A DNA stretch of 64,000 nt from Sphingomonadaceae bacterium (GTDB lineage: Bacteria > Pseudomonadota > Alphaproteobacteria > Sphingomonadales > Sphingomonadaceae): positions 1 through 64,000 of the forward strand of contig CANJBY010000001.1 of NCBI GenBank assembly GCA_947472735.1, in the 5' to 3' direction. The notes under the pieces are model-generated. The model ran no database searches, was not told where the DNA came from, and saw only the letters and a list, made by a program, of their open reading frames with translations. Position 1 is the stretch's first letter. Every line of letters starts with the position of its first letter. A program made the position numbers and the translations under genes. Below are positions 45,358 through 55,079 of this stretch, piece after piece.

Positions 45358-46365
45358 TCAAATCCAACCCGCGAGTTCCCGGCGGGTCAATGCCTCCAGC
45401 ATCGCCATGCCGGCATCATCTGCATTGAGGCATGAGAGCGCGGCGAACTCTTTCCCGCCCGCTGCCTGAAACTGTTCCCGCCCTCGGATCGCCAGTTCCT
45501 CCAGCGTCTCGAGGCAGTCGGCGGAAAATCCCGGCGCGGCGATGGCCATGCGCCGGGTGCCATTCGCGGCCTCGGCGGCGATCACAGCATCGGTTGCCGG
45601 CTCAAGCCACTTGGCCCGGCCAAAGCGCGACTGGAAGCTGACCGCGATCCGCGGCGCGCCCGGACCAAGCGCCTCGGCCAGCAGACGCGCCGTTTTCAGG
45701 CACTGGCAATGGTACGGATCACCCAGATGCAGCGTCCGCTCGGGCATCCCGTGAAAGGAGAGCAGCAGCACCTCTGGTTCAAACGGCAGCGCGGCCAGTT
45801 GCCGGGCAGTATCCGCTCGCAGCGCCTCGATATGCATGGGATCATCGTAATAGGGCGGCAGGGTGCGGAGCGCCGGTTGCCAGCGCAACCTGGCCATGCC
45901 TACCCCGACCGCATCGAGCACGCTGGCCGTGGTTGCGCCGGAGTATTGCGGATAAAGCGGGGCGATCAGAATGCGTTCGCACCCTTGCGCCTTCATCGCC
46001 GCCAGCTCGGCCCCCAACGCAGGATTGCCATAGCGCATTCCCCAACGCACGACGACCTCGGGCCCAAGCCGCGCCTGAAGCGCCTCGGCCTGGGCAGCGG
46101 TGATCGCGGCGAGCGGCGACCCCCGGTCCGTCCAGACCTGGGCGTAGGCATGTGCCGAACGCTTGGGGCGGGTGCGCAGGATGATGCCGTGCAGGATCGG
46201 CCACCACACCGCGCGGGGAATTTCCACGACCCGCGGGTCCATCAGGAATTCGGCGAGGTAGCGCCGCACCGCATCAGGCGTCGGTGCATCGGGCGTGCCG
46301 AGATTGACCAGCAGCACGCCCACCTTGGGCGCGGGGATGGCGGGGTGTCCGGCCGGGCGGTTCAT
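45358..46365 (-). CDS. hemH: Ferrochelatase
   Basis: The 335-residue enzyme inserts iron into protoporphyrin IX, the last step of haem synthesis. It begins KVGVLLVNLGTPDAPTPDAV and carries the catalytic His in LLLSFHGMPERT; the C-terminal signature is FSADCLETLEELAIRGREQF. ATG 46365 overlaps the stop of the molybdoprotein gene (ATGA). A longer frame to 46458 lies inside that gene. Confidence 0.96.
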   Translation of the reverse strand: MNRPAGHPAIPAPKVGVLLVNLGTPDAPTPDAVRRYLAEFLMDPRVVEIPRAVWWPILHGIILRTRPKRSAHAYAQVWTDRGSPLAAITAAQAEALQARLGPEVVVRWGMRYGNPALGAELAAMKAQGCERILIAPLYPQYSGATTASVLDAVGVGMARLRWQPALRTLPPYYDDPMHIEALRADTARQLAALPFEPEVLLLSFHGMPERTLHLGDPYHCQCLKTARLLAEALGPGAPRIAVSFQSRFGRAKWLEPATDAVIAAEAANGTRRMAIAAPGFSADCLETLEELAIRGREQFQAAGGKEFAALSCLNADDAGMAMLEALTRRELAGWI

Positions 46366-48632
46366 CCCTCGCCGCCGTTCAGCGGCAACCGGCGGATGCG
46401 ATTGCCGGTGGCGGAGAACAGCGCATTGGCGATGGCCGGAGCGGCGATGGCCACGCACAGTTCCCCCGGATCAAACGGATCGGCCCCACTATCCATGAAT
46501 TCCACTTCAATCTCCGGACTGTCCGCCAGCAGCGGCAGGCCCAGCGCGCCGAGCCCGGCCGCCTGCGGCAAGCCGTGCGCATAGCCGGTGGTGGAGCCAA
46601 GCGCGAGCCCCACACCGAAGATCAGCCCGCCCTCCACTTGCTGCCGCGCGATATCGACATTGATGATCCGCCCGATATCCAGCACGGCAACGATCCGGTC
46701 GACCTTGATCCCGCGCTCATCACGCCGGGCATTGGCGACCGCAGCGACGTGACCACTCCGACCCGCGATCTCCATGCGGTGACAGGCGATGCCCTGGCCG
46801 CTGCCAGACACCCCTCCCCCCCATTCCGCCAGAGCGGACACACGTTGCAGGCACGCCGCGAGACGCGGTTCATCGCCGAGCATCGCCATCCGGTAGGCCA
46901 GCGGCTCCATTCGTGCGAGATGGGCAAGTTCGTCGACGAAGCTTTCGGTGAAGAACGCGGTGTAGCCATGGGCATTGCCGCGCATTCGCCCGGCCGGAAG
47001 TCCTGTCTTCACCGGCACGTGCTCGACCAGCAGGTGCGGCACCGAATAGGGTGGGACTGCGCCCTCCACGGCCAGCGGATCAACCTCGCCGGCGCTGCGT
47101 TCGGCTGCGCTCCATGCAGACTCCCCGCTAAACAGCCGGCGGCCGAACTCGTTGGCTGCAGCAGGAACCGCGATCCGCGCCTTCCAGGCGATGGTTTCCC
47201 CGGTCGGAGCGGTCCGGGCCGCCATCACCGCACTGACGGGCGGCCTCGGCCAGCCGGCAACATGTTCCTGCCAGCGCGACCAGGTCAGTTGCACCGGCCG
47301 GCCGGCTTCACGCGCCAGAACCGCAACCTCGATCACGTGATCGTGCTCGAGCCGCCGGTCGAAACTGCCGCCAGCCGGCATCGGGTAAAGCACGACCTTT
47401 GCCGGCGAGAGCCCCAGCGCATCGGCAGCAGCCAGCCGGGCTGCCTCGGGCGCCTGACTGGCCACCCACAGTTCGAGCCGACCATTCTCAAAGCGCGCGG
47501 TGGCACTGGCAGTCTCCAGCGTCCCGTGTAGTGCCGGGGCGATCTCGTAGCGTTTGGCGAGAGCGAAATCCTGATGCAGCCAGCGGTCCGGTTCGCCCCG
47601 CTCTGCCAGCCGCGTGCCCTCGCCAAAGCGCAGCGCCTCTTCCAGCGCGCCGGCAATGCGGTGGCTCTCCAAGGGCTTCTTGACGCGGAAGCGCGGTGCG
47701 ATCGTGGCCAGCGCCCGCTCCGCCTCCCACCAGGTGTCGGCGAGCGCAGCGAGCCAGCGCTTCGAGTGAACCAGCCGGACATTGCCCGACAAGCCTTGCG
47801 CACGCTTCGCCTCGTAACCCGACAGCTCGGCATCGCCGAGCGGACCGTGGCGGATCGCCGCATGGACCATGCCCGGAAGGCGCACGTCGCCAGCGTAAAC
47901 ATGGCTGCCGTCAACTTTCGAAGGCAAGTCGATGCGGGGAAAACGCGGCGGCGCTCCGGCGGGAAACTGACCGGGCGCCTCGGCCGGAGCGCCCGGCCGG
48001 AGCACTGGCGGATCGGGCGGATCGTATTCGGCCGCCGCTTCGGCCAACTGGGCGAAAGAGAGGCGCTTCTTGCCCAGCGTGACGAAGCCCCCGGCCGTGT
48101 CGCATTCCTCCCATCCGGCGCCCCACCGCGCAGCGGCAGCCATGCTCAGCATCGCCCGGGCCGAAGCCGCCGCAATCCGCACCGGCGTCTCGTAAGCCGC
48201 CAACGAGAGCCCCTCGGCAGTCGCGGTGAAGCGGTTGTCCTCCGCAAACCGACGCGCAAGCACGCTGTCCGGGGCGGCGGCAAGACCGGCGGCGGTTGGC
48301 ATCCACAGCGATGACCAGCGCGCGGCGAGCGGAACATTGGCATGGGCCCCGTCTGGCAATGCCGGCTCAACCGCCACCTGCCGCCAGTCGGCCCCCAGCT
48401 CCAGCGCAGCGATCTGCGGCAACAGGGTGGTGATACCCTGGCCCATTTCGAGTTGCGGCACGGCAACCGTGACGATCCCCTCGCGGCTGACCCGGATCCA
48501 GGAATCGAAAACGTAATCCCCGGGTCCCGGGGCCGCCGGAGTAGCGAACCGGCGCGGCAGCAGCGTCCAGCCGACAAGGAGGCCACCCCCGACGGCCGCG
48601 CCTACCAGCAGGGAACGCCGGGAAACTGCCAT
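46362..48632 (-). CDS. Molybdopterin-binding oxidoreductase subunit, isoquinoline 1-oxidoreductase beta-like
   Basis: The 756-residue protein starts with a Tat-like signal (AVSRRSLLVGAAVGGGLL) and belongs to the large subunits of the xanthine oxidase family. Molybdopterin contacts include VPQLEMGQGITTLLPQIAALEL and LPAGRMRGNAHGYTAFFTES. Such periplasmic subunits oxidise aldehydes or N-heterocycles. No small [2Fe-2S] subunit gene is adjacent in this window, so the partner is unknown. It lies 4 bases after mrp and overlaps hemH. Confidence 0.88.
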   Translation of the reverse strand: MAVSRRSLLVGAAVGGGLLVGWTLLPRRFATPAAPGPGDYVFDSWIRVSREGIVTVAVPQLEMGQGITTLLPQIAALELGADWRQVAVEPALPDGAHANVPLAARWSSLWMPTAAGLAAAPDSVLARRFAEDNRFTATAEGLSLAAYETPVRIAAASARAMLSMAAAARWGAGWEECDTAGGFVTLGKKRLSFAQLAEAAAEYDPPDPPVLRPGAPAEAPGQFPAGAPPRFPRIDLPSKVDGSHVYAGDVRLPGMVHAAIRHGPLGDAELSGYEAKRAQGLSGNVRLVHSKRWLAALADTWWEAERALATIAPRFRVKKPLESHRIAGALEEALRFGEGTRLAERGEPDRWLHQDFALAKRYEIAPALHGTLETASATARFENGRLELWVASQAPEAARLAAADALGLSPAKVVLYPMPAGGSFDRRLEHDHVIEVAVLAREAGRPVQLTWSRWQEHVAGWPRPPVSAVMAARTAPTGETIAWKARIAVPAAANEFGRRLFSGESAWSAAERSAGEVDPLAVEGAVPPYSVPHLLVEHVPVKTGLPAGRMRGNAHGYTAFFTESFVDELAHLARMEPLAYRMAMLGDEPRLAACLQRVSALAEWGGGVSGSGQGIACHRMEIAGRSGHVAAVANARRDERGIKVDRIVAVLDIGRIINVDIARQQVEGGLIFGVGLALGSTTGYAHGLPQAAGLGALGLPLLADSPEIEVEFMDSGADPFDPGELCVAIAAPAIANALFSATGNRIRRLPLNGGEG

Positions 48633-48636
48633 TGTC

Positions 48637-49602
48637 TTACCGGTTGTCGATCCACGTCAGCACGCGGCGGGCAATTGCGGCGAAGACCTCGCCTTGCGGA
48701 CTGTCACTGGCAGCCGGCGGATTGCCGGCGTCGCTTTCAATCCGGATCGAAAGATCCAGCGGAATGCGGCCAAGGAAGGTCTGCCCCATCACGCCGGCGG
48801 CCGCTTCAACCCCGCCGGTGCCGAACGGATCGCTGATTTCGCCGCAGTGCGGGCACTCGTAGCCGGCCATGTTCTCGACCAGCCCGATGACTGGCACACC
48901 GCCGGTCTCGAACAGCTGCATGGCGCGGGTCGCGTCCATCAGCGCCAGATCCTGCGGCGTGGAAACGATCACCGCCCCGGCCGGCTTGTGCCGTTGCAGC
49001 ATGGTCAGCTGGACGTCGCCGGTACCGGGCGGCAGATCGATCACCAGGATTTCCGCATCGCCCCATTCAGCGTCGATCAGCTGACCTAGTGCGTTGCCCG
49101 CCATCGGCCCCCGCCAGGCGATGGCCTGACCCGGTTCAACCAGGTGCCCCATCGAGAGCATTGGCACGCCCCACGGACTGGCGACCGGGATCAACTTCTT
49201 CTCGGTTGCCTGCGGTTTGCGCCCCTCGGTGGCGAGCAGACGCGGTTGCGAGGGCCCGTAGATATCGGCATCGACCAACCCGACCTTGCGCCCCATCCGT
49301 GCCATGGCCACGGCCAGATTGGCCGAGAGCGTGGATTTTCCCACACCCCCCTTTCCGGACCCGACCGCGATCAGCTTGAGGGCCTTCTTTTCGGCCGTCA
49401 TTGCCACGCGAACTTCGGCCACGCCCGGCGCTGTGCGCAACGCATCCTTGACCGCAATCTCCAGCCGGTCGCGCTCCAGCCGGTCGAGTCCGGCGACATC
49501 AAGCACCAGCGTCGCTGTGCCGTCAGCCAGCTTCAACGATTGCAGGCGCGACGCAGCCAGAGGGGGGAGCAATGCCTTCAGTGCCTCGACCGCGTCGCTC
49601 AT
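48637..49602 (-). CDS. Mrp/ApbC iron-sulfur carrier ATPase
   Basis: The 321-residue ParA-like ATPase assembles or carries Fe-S clusters. An N-terminal MIP18-like domain (about 1-85) precedes the deviant Walker A, GSGKGGVGKSTLSANLA. The CxxC pair is in YECPHCGEISDPFG. Start ATG 49602 (MSDAVEAL) has GGGA 6 bases upstream; ATG 49608 is an alternative. It heads mrp - molybdoprotein - hemH, a set that could link Fe-S and haem supply. Confidence 0.92.
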   Translation of the reverse strand: MSDAVEALKALLPPLAASRLQSLKLADGTATLVLDVAGLDRLERDRLEIAVKDALRTAPGVAEVRVAMTAEKKALKLIAVGSGKGGVGKSTLSANLAVAMARMGRKVGLVDADIYGPSQPRLLATEGRKPQATEKKLIPVASPWGVPMLSMGHLVEPGQAIAWRGPMAGNALGQLIDAEWGDAEILVIDLPPGTGDVQLTMLQRHKPAGAVIVSTPQDLALMDATRAMQLFETGGVPVIGLVENMAGYECPHCGEISDPFGTGGVEAAAGVMGQTFLGRIPLDLSIRIESDAGNPPAASDSPQGEVFAAIARRVLTWIDNR

Positions 49603-49706
49603 TGTCATTCCCAGCTTGTAGTGTCTTGCTTCGCAACGGGCCCTAGCATCGAAAAAGCGCATCGGGGCACTGTTTTTGTGCGCGATGGGTACCTATAACA
49701 CCGGTC

Positions 49707-50873
49707 ATGATAACGATAAGCGACTGGATCGCGCGCGGCGCCGTTTTGATGGCGGGCCGCCGCAGCCCCTGGGGAGGCGGAGACAAGGAACCGGACGGGG
49801 ATACGTCCGCCGGGGCCGGCGAACCTGAATCCGGCACGGAACCACCTTCGCCGCCCGAACCCAAGCCGGGTCCGCGCAACCCGTGGCTTCCGCCGGCGGG
49901 CGATCAGAGCCCGCCCCGGCGCTCGGCCAGCATAGAAGACATCTTCCGCCAGAAGGGTGGCAAAGGCGGCGGCGGCGGTGGGGGCTTCGTGCCGCGGATG
50001 CCGCGCAGGCCCGACGGGCGCAGCTGGACTCCGCTGATCGCCGGCGGGATCGCAGCGGTATGGCTGCTGGTCTCCACCACGCACCAGCTCGGCTCCAACG
50101 AGCAAGGCGTGGTTTCCACTTTCGGAAAGTACTCGCACACGATCGGATCGGGCGTGAGCTTCACTCTGCCGTGGCCGATGCAGACGGTCGATGTCGAAGA
50201 CGTAACCATGATCCGGCGCTTTACGATCCCCGAGGACGAGGGCGAGAAGCTGATGCTGACCAGCGACCGCAACCTCGTTGACCTGTCGTACCTGGTGCGC
50301 TGGAACATCAAGGATCTGAAGCTCTACAAACACCGGCTTGAAAATCCCGAGGCCAGCGTTCGCGAAGTGGCGGAGGCGGCCATGCGCGCCTCGGTGGCCG
50401 AAGTGCCGCTCAACGCCGTTACCGGAGGCACCGGCCGCGCTGCGATCGAGCAGGAGGTGCGCAGCCGGATGCAGGCCGTACTCGATGCCTACCGCTCGGG
50501 TGTCCTGATCCAGGGGGTGGATCTGAAGAAAACCGATCCGCCGGCCAAGGTGGTATCTGCCTTCCAGAAGGTGCTGGCAGCCCAGCAGAATGCCGAGCGT
50601 GACCGCAACCGTGCTCAGGCTTTCGCGCAGCAGGTCGTTGCCAAGGCTCAGGGCGACACGGCCAACTTCGACAAGGTCTACGAGCAGTACAAGCTGGCCC
50701 CCGAAGTAACGCGGCGACGCATGTATTACGAGACGATGGAACGAGTCCTGCGCAACAACGACAAAGTGGTGGTCGAAAGCAACGGCGTGACCCCTTACTT
50801 GCCGCTGCCGGAACTGCGCCGCCGCGCCGCCGCTGCACCGACTGAAGCACCTGCCGGCGGGGGAGGCCAGTGA
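49707..50873 (+). CDS. hflK: FtsH protease modulator HflK
   Basis: The 388-residue membrane protein has a Pro/Gly-rich cytoplasmic N-part ending in a poly-Gly run, one membrane segment around 107-125, and a SPFH/band-7 domain (about 130-330, NEQGVVSTFGKY). With HflC it forms a large ring around FtsH that controls membrane-protein turnover. The start is ATG 49707 or ATG 49749 (MAGRRSPWGGG). The stop overlaps the hflC start (TGATG). Confidence 0.93.
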   Translation: MITISDWIARGAVLMAGRRSPWGGGDKEPDGDTSAGAGEPESGTEPPSPPEPKPGPRNPWLPPAGDQSPPRRSASIEDIFRQKGGKGGGGGGGFVPRMPRRPDGRSWTPLIAGGIAAVWLLVSTTHQLGSNEQGVVSTFGKYSHTIGSGVSFTLPWPMQTVDVEDVTMIRRFTIPEDEGEKLMLTSDRNLVDLSYLVRWNIKDLKLYKHRLENPEASVREVAEAAMRASVAEVPLNAVTGGTGRAAIEQEVRSRMQAVLDAYRSGVLIQGVDLKKTDPPAKVVSAFQKVLAAQQNAERDRNRAQAFAQQVVAKAQGDTANFDKVYEQYKLAPEVTRRRMYYETMERVLRNNDKVVVESNGVTPYLPLPELRRRAAAAPTEAPAGGGGQ

Positions 50874-51724
50874 TGCCGGAAAACATCTGGAACGAACACC
50901 GCGGGTCGCTGCTCGCCTTGGGCGCCGCGATCATTGCGCTGCTGTTCAGCACTGTCATCGTGCCCGAGAACGAACAGGCTGTGGTCCTGCGTCTCGGCGA
51001 GCCGGTGCGCGTGATCAACAGGTTCAAGCCCAACCAGGACTATGGACAGACCGGCGCAGGCGTCTCGATGCGCATCCCTTTCTTCGAGCAGTTGACGCGG
51101 ATCGACAAGCGCGTCCTCTCGCTTGACATGCAGCCACAGCAAGTCACTTCGAGCGACCAGCGCCGGCTCGACGTCGATGCCTACGCACGCTTCCGGATCA
51201 TCGATCCGGTCCGCATGGTGCGCACCGCCGGAACCACCGAAAAGGTCCAGGAACAGCTCCAGCCGATCATGAACTCCGTGCTGCGCCAGGAACTGGGCAA
51301 GCGCACTTTCCAATCGATGCTGACTGCCGAGCGCGGTCAGGCGATGAAGAATATCCGGGAGGCGCTGGACCGGCAAGCGCGCCAGTATGGCGCGCAAGTC
51401 ATCGATGTCAGGATCAAGCGGGCCGACCTTCCGGCGGGAACCCCGCTGGATTCAGCCTTCACCCGGATGCAGGCCGAACGCGAGCAGGAAGCAAGCGCGA
51501 TCCAGGCCAAAGGCGAACGCGACGCGCAGATCATCCAGGCGCAGGCCATCGCGCAAGCCGCGCAGATCTATGCCGAAAGCTATGGCAAGGACCCCGGCTT
51601 CTACGATTTCTATCGCGCCATGCAGAGCTACGAGACCACCTTCAATGATCCCAACAGCAAGTCGGGCAGCACGATCATCCTGTCGCCCGACAACGATTAC
51701 CTGCGGCAGTTCCGCGGAAAGTGA
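50873..51724 (+). CDS. hflC: FtsH protease modulator HflC
   Basis: The 283-residue partner of HflK has an N-terminal membrane segment (about 10-30) and a SPFH domain with ENEQAVVLRLGEPVRV. The end carries the conserved DPGFYDFYRAMQSYE. ATG 50873 lies in the hflK stop; GTG 50870 is a slightly longer option. GGGAGG upstream is a strong ribosome site. Confidence 0.94.
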   Translation: MPENIWNEHRGSLLALGAAIIALLFSTVIVPENEQAVVLRLGEPVRVINRFKPNQDYGQTGAGVSMRIPFFEQLTRIDKRVLSLDMQPQQVTSSDQRRLDVDAYARFRIIDPVRMVRTAGTTEKVQEQLQPIMNSVLRQELGKRTFQSMLTAERGQAMKNIREALDRQARQYGAQVIDVRIKRADLPAGTPLDSAFTRMQAEREQEASAIQAKGERDAQIIQAQAIAQAAQIYAESYGKDPGFYDFYRAMQSYETTFNDPNSKSGSTIILSPDNDYLRQFRGK

Positions 51725-51823
51725 GCAGACCGTTCAATCTCCGTTCAGGCCCGGAGGACTGAATCCGCGACGAAACCCCCGGCGGCGAACAGCGCTCCGC
51801 CGCAGACAAGGAAGCCAGAGGAC

Positions 51824-53371
51824 GTGAAGCCCGTGCGATACGCTTATGGAGTGACCACCGCGCTGCTGCTTGGCGGCGCAGCCCTTTCTCTTGCCACCGG
51901 ATTCCCCGCCGGCGCGCAAGTTGCTCAAAATGATGCCGGCCAGATGCAGAACGTGGTGCCCCGTGCAGGGGCACCGGCCAGTTTTGCCGATCTGACCCAG
52001 CAGCTGGCTCCGGCCGTGGTCAACATCTCGACCCGCCAGCGCGTGAGGGTGGAAAACCAGAACCCGTTCGCCGGCACGCCCTTTGCCGACCTGTTCGGCG
52101 GCGGACCGCAACAGCAGGGTCCGCAAACCCGCGAAGCACAATCGCTCGGTTCGGGCTTCATCATCTCGGCCGACGGATATGTGGTCACCAACAACCACGT
52201 GATCACGGCCGACGGCAAGGGCGAGGTCGAATCGATCACCGTTACCATGCCCGATGGGACCGAATACCCGGCCAAGCTGATCGGCCGTGACGCCGCATCC
52301 GATCTGGCCGTGCTCAAGATCACCACGCCCAAGGCCCTGCCGTTCGTCAAGTTCGGCGACAGCCGCAATGCCCGCGTGGGTGACTGGGTCATCGCCATCG
52401 GCAATCCCTTCGGCCTTGGCGGCACGGTGACTTCCGGGATCATCTCGGCAGTCTATCGCAACACTGGTCAGGGCGGTGCCTATGACCGTTACCTGCAGAC
52501 TGACGCCTCGATCAACCGCGGCAATTCCGGCGGCCCGATGTTCGACATGAAGGGCCAGGTGATCGGTATCAACAATGCGATCTTCTCGCCCACCGGCGGC
52601 AGCGTCGGCATCGGTTTCGCGATCCCGGCTGAAATAGCCGCGCCGATCGTGGGCCGGCTGATGAAGGGCGAGACGATCGAACGCGGTTATCTCGGCATCC
52701 GGATCCAGCCGCTGAACGAAGACCTCGCGGATTCACTGGGAATTCCACACAACCGCGGCGAATTCGTCCAGGCGGTCGAACCGGGCAAGGGTGCCGCTCT
52801 CGCGGGAATCCAGCCGGGCGATGTGGTGCTCAAGGTGGCCGGCAAGGAAGTCAGCCCCGAACAGACGCTGTCCTTCCTGGTCGCCAATTCCGCGCCCGGC
52901 ACCCGCATTCCGATCGAGTTGATGCGCGACGGCAAGCGCATGACGCTGTCAGCCACCGTCGGCAAACGCCCCAGCGAGGAAGAGCTGGCCCAGCAGTCCT
53001 TCGATCCCAACCAGCCGGGCGAAGACGACAACGGCTTCAACAAGCCGCCCAAGCAGCAAGGCCAGGGCCTGGTCGAGCGGGCGGTGGGTGTTTCGGTCCT
53101 GCCGATGAACCCGCAGATCGCCCGTCAGCTCGGTATGCCCGAGACCACTACCGGCTTGGTGATCAATGCGGTCGACGCCTCGTCCGATGCGGGGGCCAAA
53201 GGGCTTCAGCGCGGCGATGTGGTCCTCTCCGCTAATTATCGTCCGGTAGCCAGCGTTGCAGATCTCGAAGCGGTCATCCAGGCTGCCAAGACCTCAAACC
53301 GTCCGGCTCTACTGTTGCGTGTCCAGCGCCGCGGGCAGCCGGCTACCTACTTGCCGGTCCGCCTGCGCTAA
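51824..53371 (+). CDS. degP: Periplasmic serine protease DegP/HtrA
   Basis: The 515-residue Do-family protease has a signal peptide (cleavage near AQV, residue 33). The catalytic triad is H125 (TNNHVI), D160 (ASDLAVLK) and S235 (RGNSGGPM). Two PDZ domains follow (about 270-360 and 415-505). It degrades or refolds damaged envelope proteins. It starts at GTG 51824, 99 bases after hflC on the same strand, forming an envelope quality-control set hflK-hflC-degP. Confidence 0.95.
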   Translation: MKPVRYAYGVTTALLLGGAALSLATGFPAGAQVAQNDAGQMQNVVPRAGAPASFADLTQQLAPAVVNISTRQRVRVENQNPFAGTPFADLFGGGPQQQGPQTREAQSLGSGFIISADGYVVTNNHVITADGKGEVESITVTMPDGTEYPAKLIGRDAASDLAVLKITTPKALPFVKFGDSRNARVGDWVIAIGNPFGLGGTVTSGIISAVYRNTGQGGAYDRYLQTDASINRGNSGGPMFDMKGQVIGINNAIFSPTGGSVGIGFAIPAEIAAPIVGRLMKGETIERGYLGIRIQPLNEDLADSLGIPHNRGEFVQAVEPGKGAALAGIQPGDVVLKVAGKEVSPEQTLSFLVANSAPGTRIPIELMRDGKRMTLSATVGKRPSEEELAQQSFDPNQPGEDDNGFNKPPKQQGQGLVERAVGVSVLPMNPQIARQLGMPETTTGLVINAVDASSDAGAKGLQRGDVVLSANYRPVASVADLEAVIQAAKTSNRPALLLRVQRRGQPATYLPVRLR

Positions 53372-53464
53372 AGCAGGAAGGCCGTCGCATGGCGCGCGGG
53401 GCAGGCGATGTAGCCGCCCCGCCGCAGCCGGGCCACGCGGTTCGTTGAGAACAGCGGCAATGGA

Positions 53465-54919
53465 CTACAGCGGATTGTCCAGCTGGATGATTTCTTCCTC
53501 GCTGGCACGCTGCGTGGTCTTGAGCTGGCGCGGTGCGGCGAAGCTGGCGATCACCGGGGTGTCCCGCCCGTAGATGTCATTGAACGCGGTCAGCTTTCCG
53601 CTGATGTCGCGGGCCATGGTCATGTAGGTGAGATAGACCGGAAAAGTCCGCGTCATCGGCACCTTGGTGTACTTGCCCGAGAGGTTGTAATCCACCGCCT
53701 GCTGCGGGGTCAGACCGGCGCCGAGGATCGCCATGGTCATACCCAGCTCGACCGCCCGCTCGGTGCGGATGCAGCCGTGGCTGAAAGCCCGGACGGGGGC
53801 GTTGAACAGCGCCTTGCCCGGCGTGTCGTGCAGGTAGATTGCGTGTGGATTGGGCATGTCGATCTTCATCCGCCCGAGCGAGTTGTTGTCACCGGGCTGC
53901 TGCACCACCAGCAGGGTGCCGTCCGCATTCTTGGTGACCTTGTAGCCTTCGCGTGCGGCTGCCCCCGGGCTGCGGGTCAGTCGCGCGCCCAGTCCTTCGC
54001 CGACCACGATCGACTGCGGCACGGTCCACGTAGGATTGAACACCACGTTCTTGACGGTTTCGGCCAACTGCGGCGTCGCCGTCCGGCCCGGCTTGCCTAC
54101 GATAGTGCGGTAAGTGCGGATGATCTTGTCGTTCACCGTCAGCCGCAACTGGAATTCGGGCACGTTGGTGATCAAGTAGATCGAACCGAGCTCCTGCGTC
54201 AGCCACCGCCACCGGTCCATGTTGGCCTGGATCAGCGCGCGCGCCTTGACGTTACGCGCCGGGGTCGCAGCCAAGGCGGCCTTGAGCGCGGCGTAATCGG
54301 GATGCTTGGGCGCGAGGGCATGGACGGTCCCGGCGATGTCGTGGCTCGCAAGAGCGGCTGACATCAGCTTTGCGGTGGGATTGACGTCCTGATCGGGATC
54401 GACCGCGAACCATTGCACCCGCGCCGGCATCGGCGTGCGCCCGTCGCGCATGTCCTCGATCAGCCAGGACAGGCTCTTGCTTGCGATCTCGTCCAGCGGC
54501 TGCCCTTCCCCGGCGGCAATTGCGCTGCGCAGCGCTTCCGGCTGGTAGTCCGCAGGGACCAGCCCTTCGGTGCCGACTTCGGTAATGACCGCAAGCAAAG
54601 CCTGTGCGTCGGCCAGCGTCCAGTGCATCACCGGCTCGACGATCGGCACGTCGATCATTCGTGGCGGGGCAGAAGGAGTCGGGCTGGGCACTACGGATGG
54701 CTGCACCGCAGCGGGTGTGGCCGCAGGTACCGGCGCGGGAACTGGAGCGGCGACTGGCGGCACCGGTGCCGCGGGCGCAGGTGTCGGCGCGGGAATGGAC
54801 TGCAGCAGATCCGCCGGCGGTTTGGCAAGCGCGCTCCCCGCCATAAGCGCGGCCATCCCGGCTGCCATGCCTGCCCGCATCATAACGGTGCGTCGATTCC
54901 TGAATCCAACCCTGATCAT
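53465..54919 (-). CDS. L,D-transpeptidase of the YcbB/LdtD type
   Basis: The 484-residue protein has a signal peptide (to SALA, about 32), a Pro/Ala-rich linker, a peptidoglycan-binding-like helical region (about 85-200) and a YkuD domain with HDTPGKALF and FSHGCIRTERAVEL. YcbB/LdtD enzymes form 3-3 cross-links and can replace penicillin-sensitive transpeptidases. Several in-frame ATGs near the start (residues 13, 14, 18) leave the exact start open. It is convergent with degP. Confidence 0.9.
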   Translation of the reverse strand: MIRVGFRNRRTVMMRAGMAAGMAALMAGSALAKPPADLLQSIPAPTPAPAAPVPPVAAPVPAPVPAATPAAVQPSVVPSPTPSAPPRMIDVPIVEPVMHWTLADAQALLAVITEVGTEGLVPADYQPEALRSAIAAGEGQPLDEIASKSLSWLIEDMRDGRTPMPARVQWFAVDPDQDVNPTAKLMSAALASHDIAGTVHALAPKHPDYAALKAALAATPARNVKARALIQANMDRWRWLTQELGSIYLITNVPEFQLRLTVNDKIIRTYRTIVGKPGRTATPQLAETVKNVVFNPTWTVPQSIVVGEGLGARLTRSPGAAAREGYKVTKNADGTLLVVQQPGDNNSLGRMKIDMPNPHAIYLHDTPGKALFNAPVRAFSHGCIRTERAVELGMTMAILGAGLTPQQAVDYNLSGKYTKVPMTRTFPVYLTYMTMARDISGKLTAFNDIYGRDTPVIASFAAPRQLKTTQRASEEEIIQLDNPL

Positions 54920-55079
54920 CTATCTTGTGCGCTGAGCGCCCCTTGCTGCCGGTTAAGCCTTGGCGGGCAATGTGCCTGTTTACCACCCCTTCATCAAGCG
55001 GATCGGCTTTCGCAACTCTTAACGGCCAGGAACCCGTCAACGGGTGACGCGGCGGGCGAGGTCACATAAGGATGGCAAA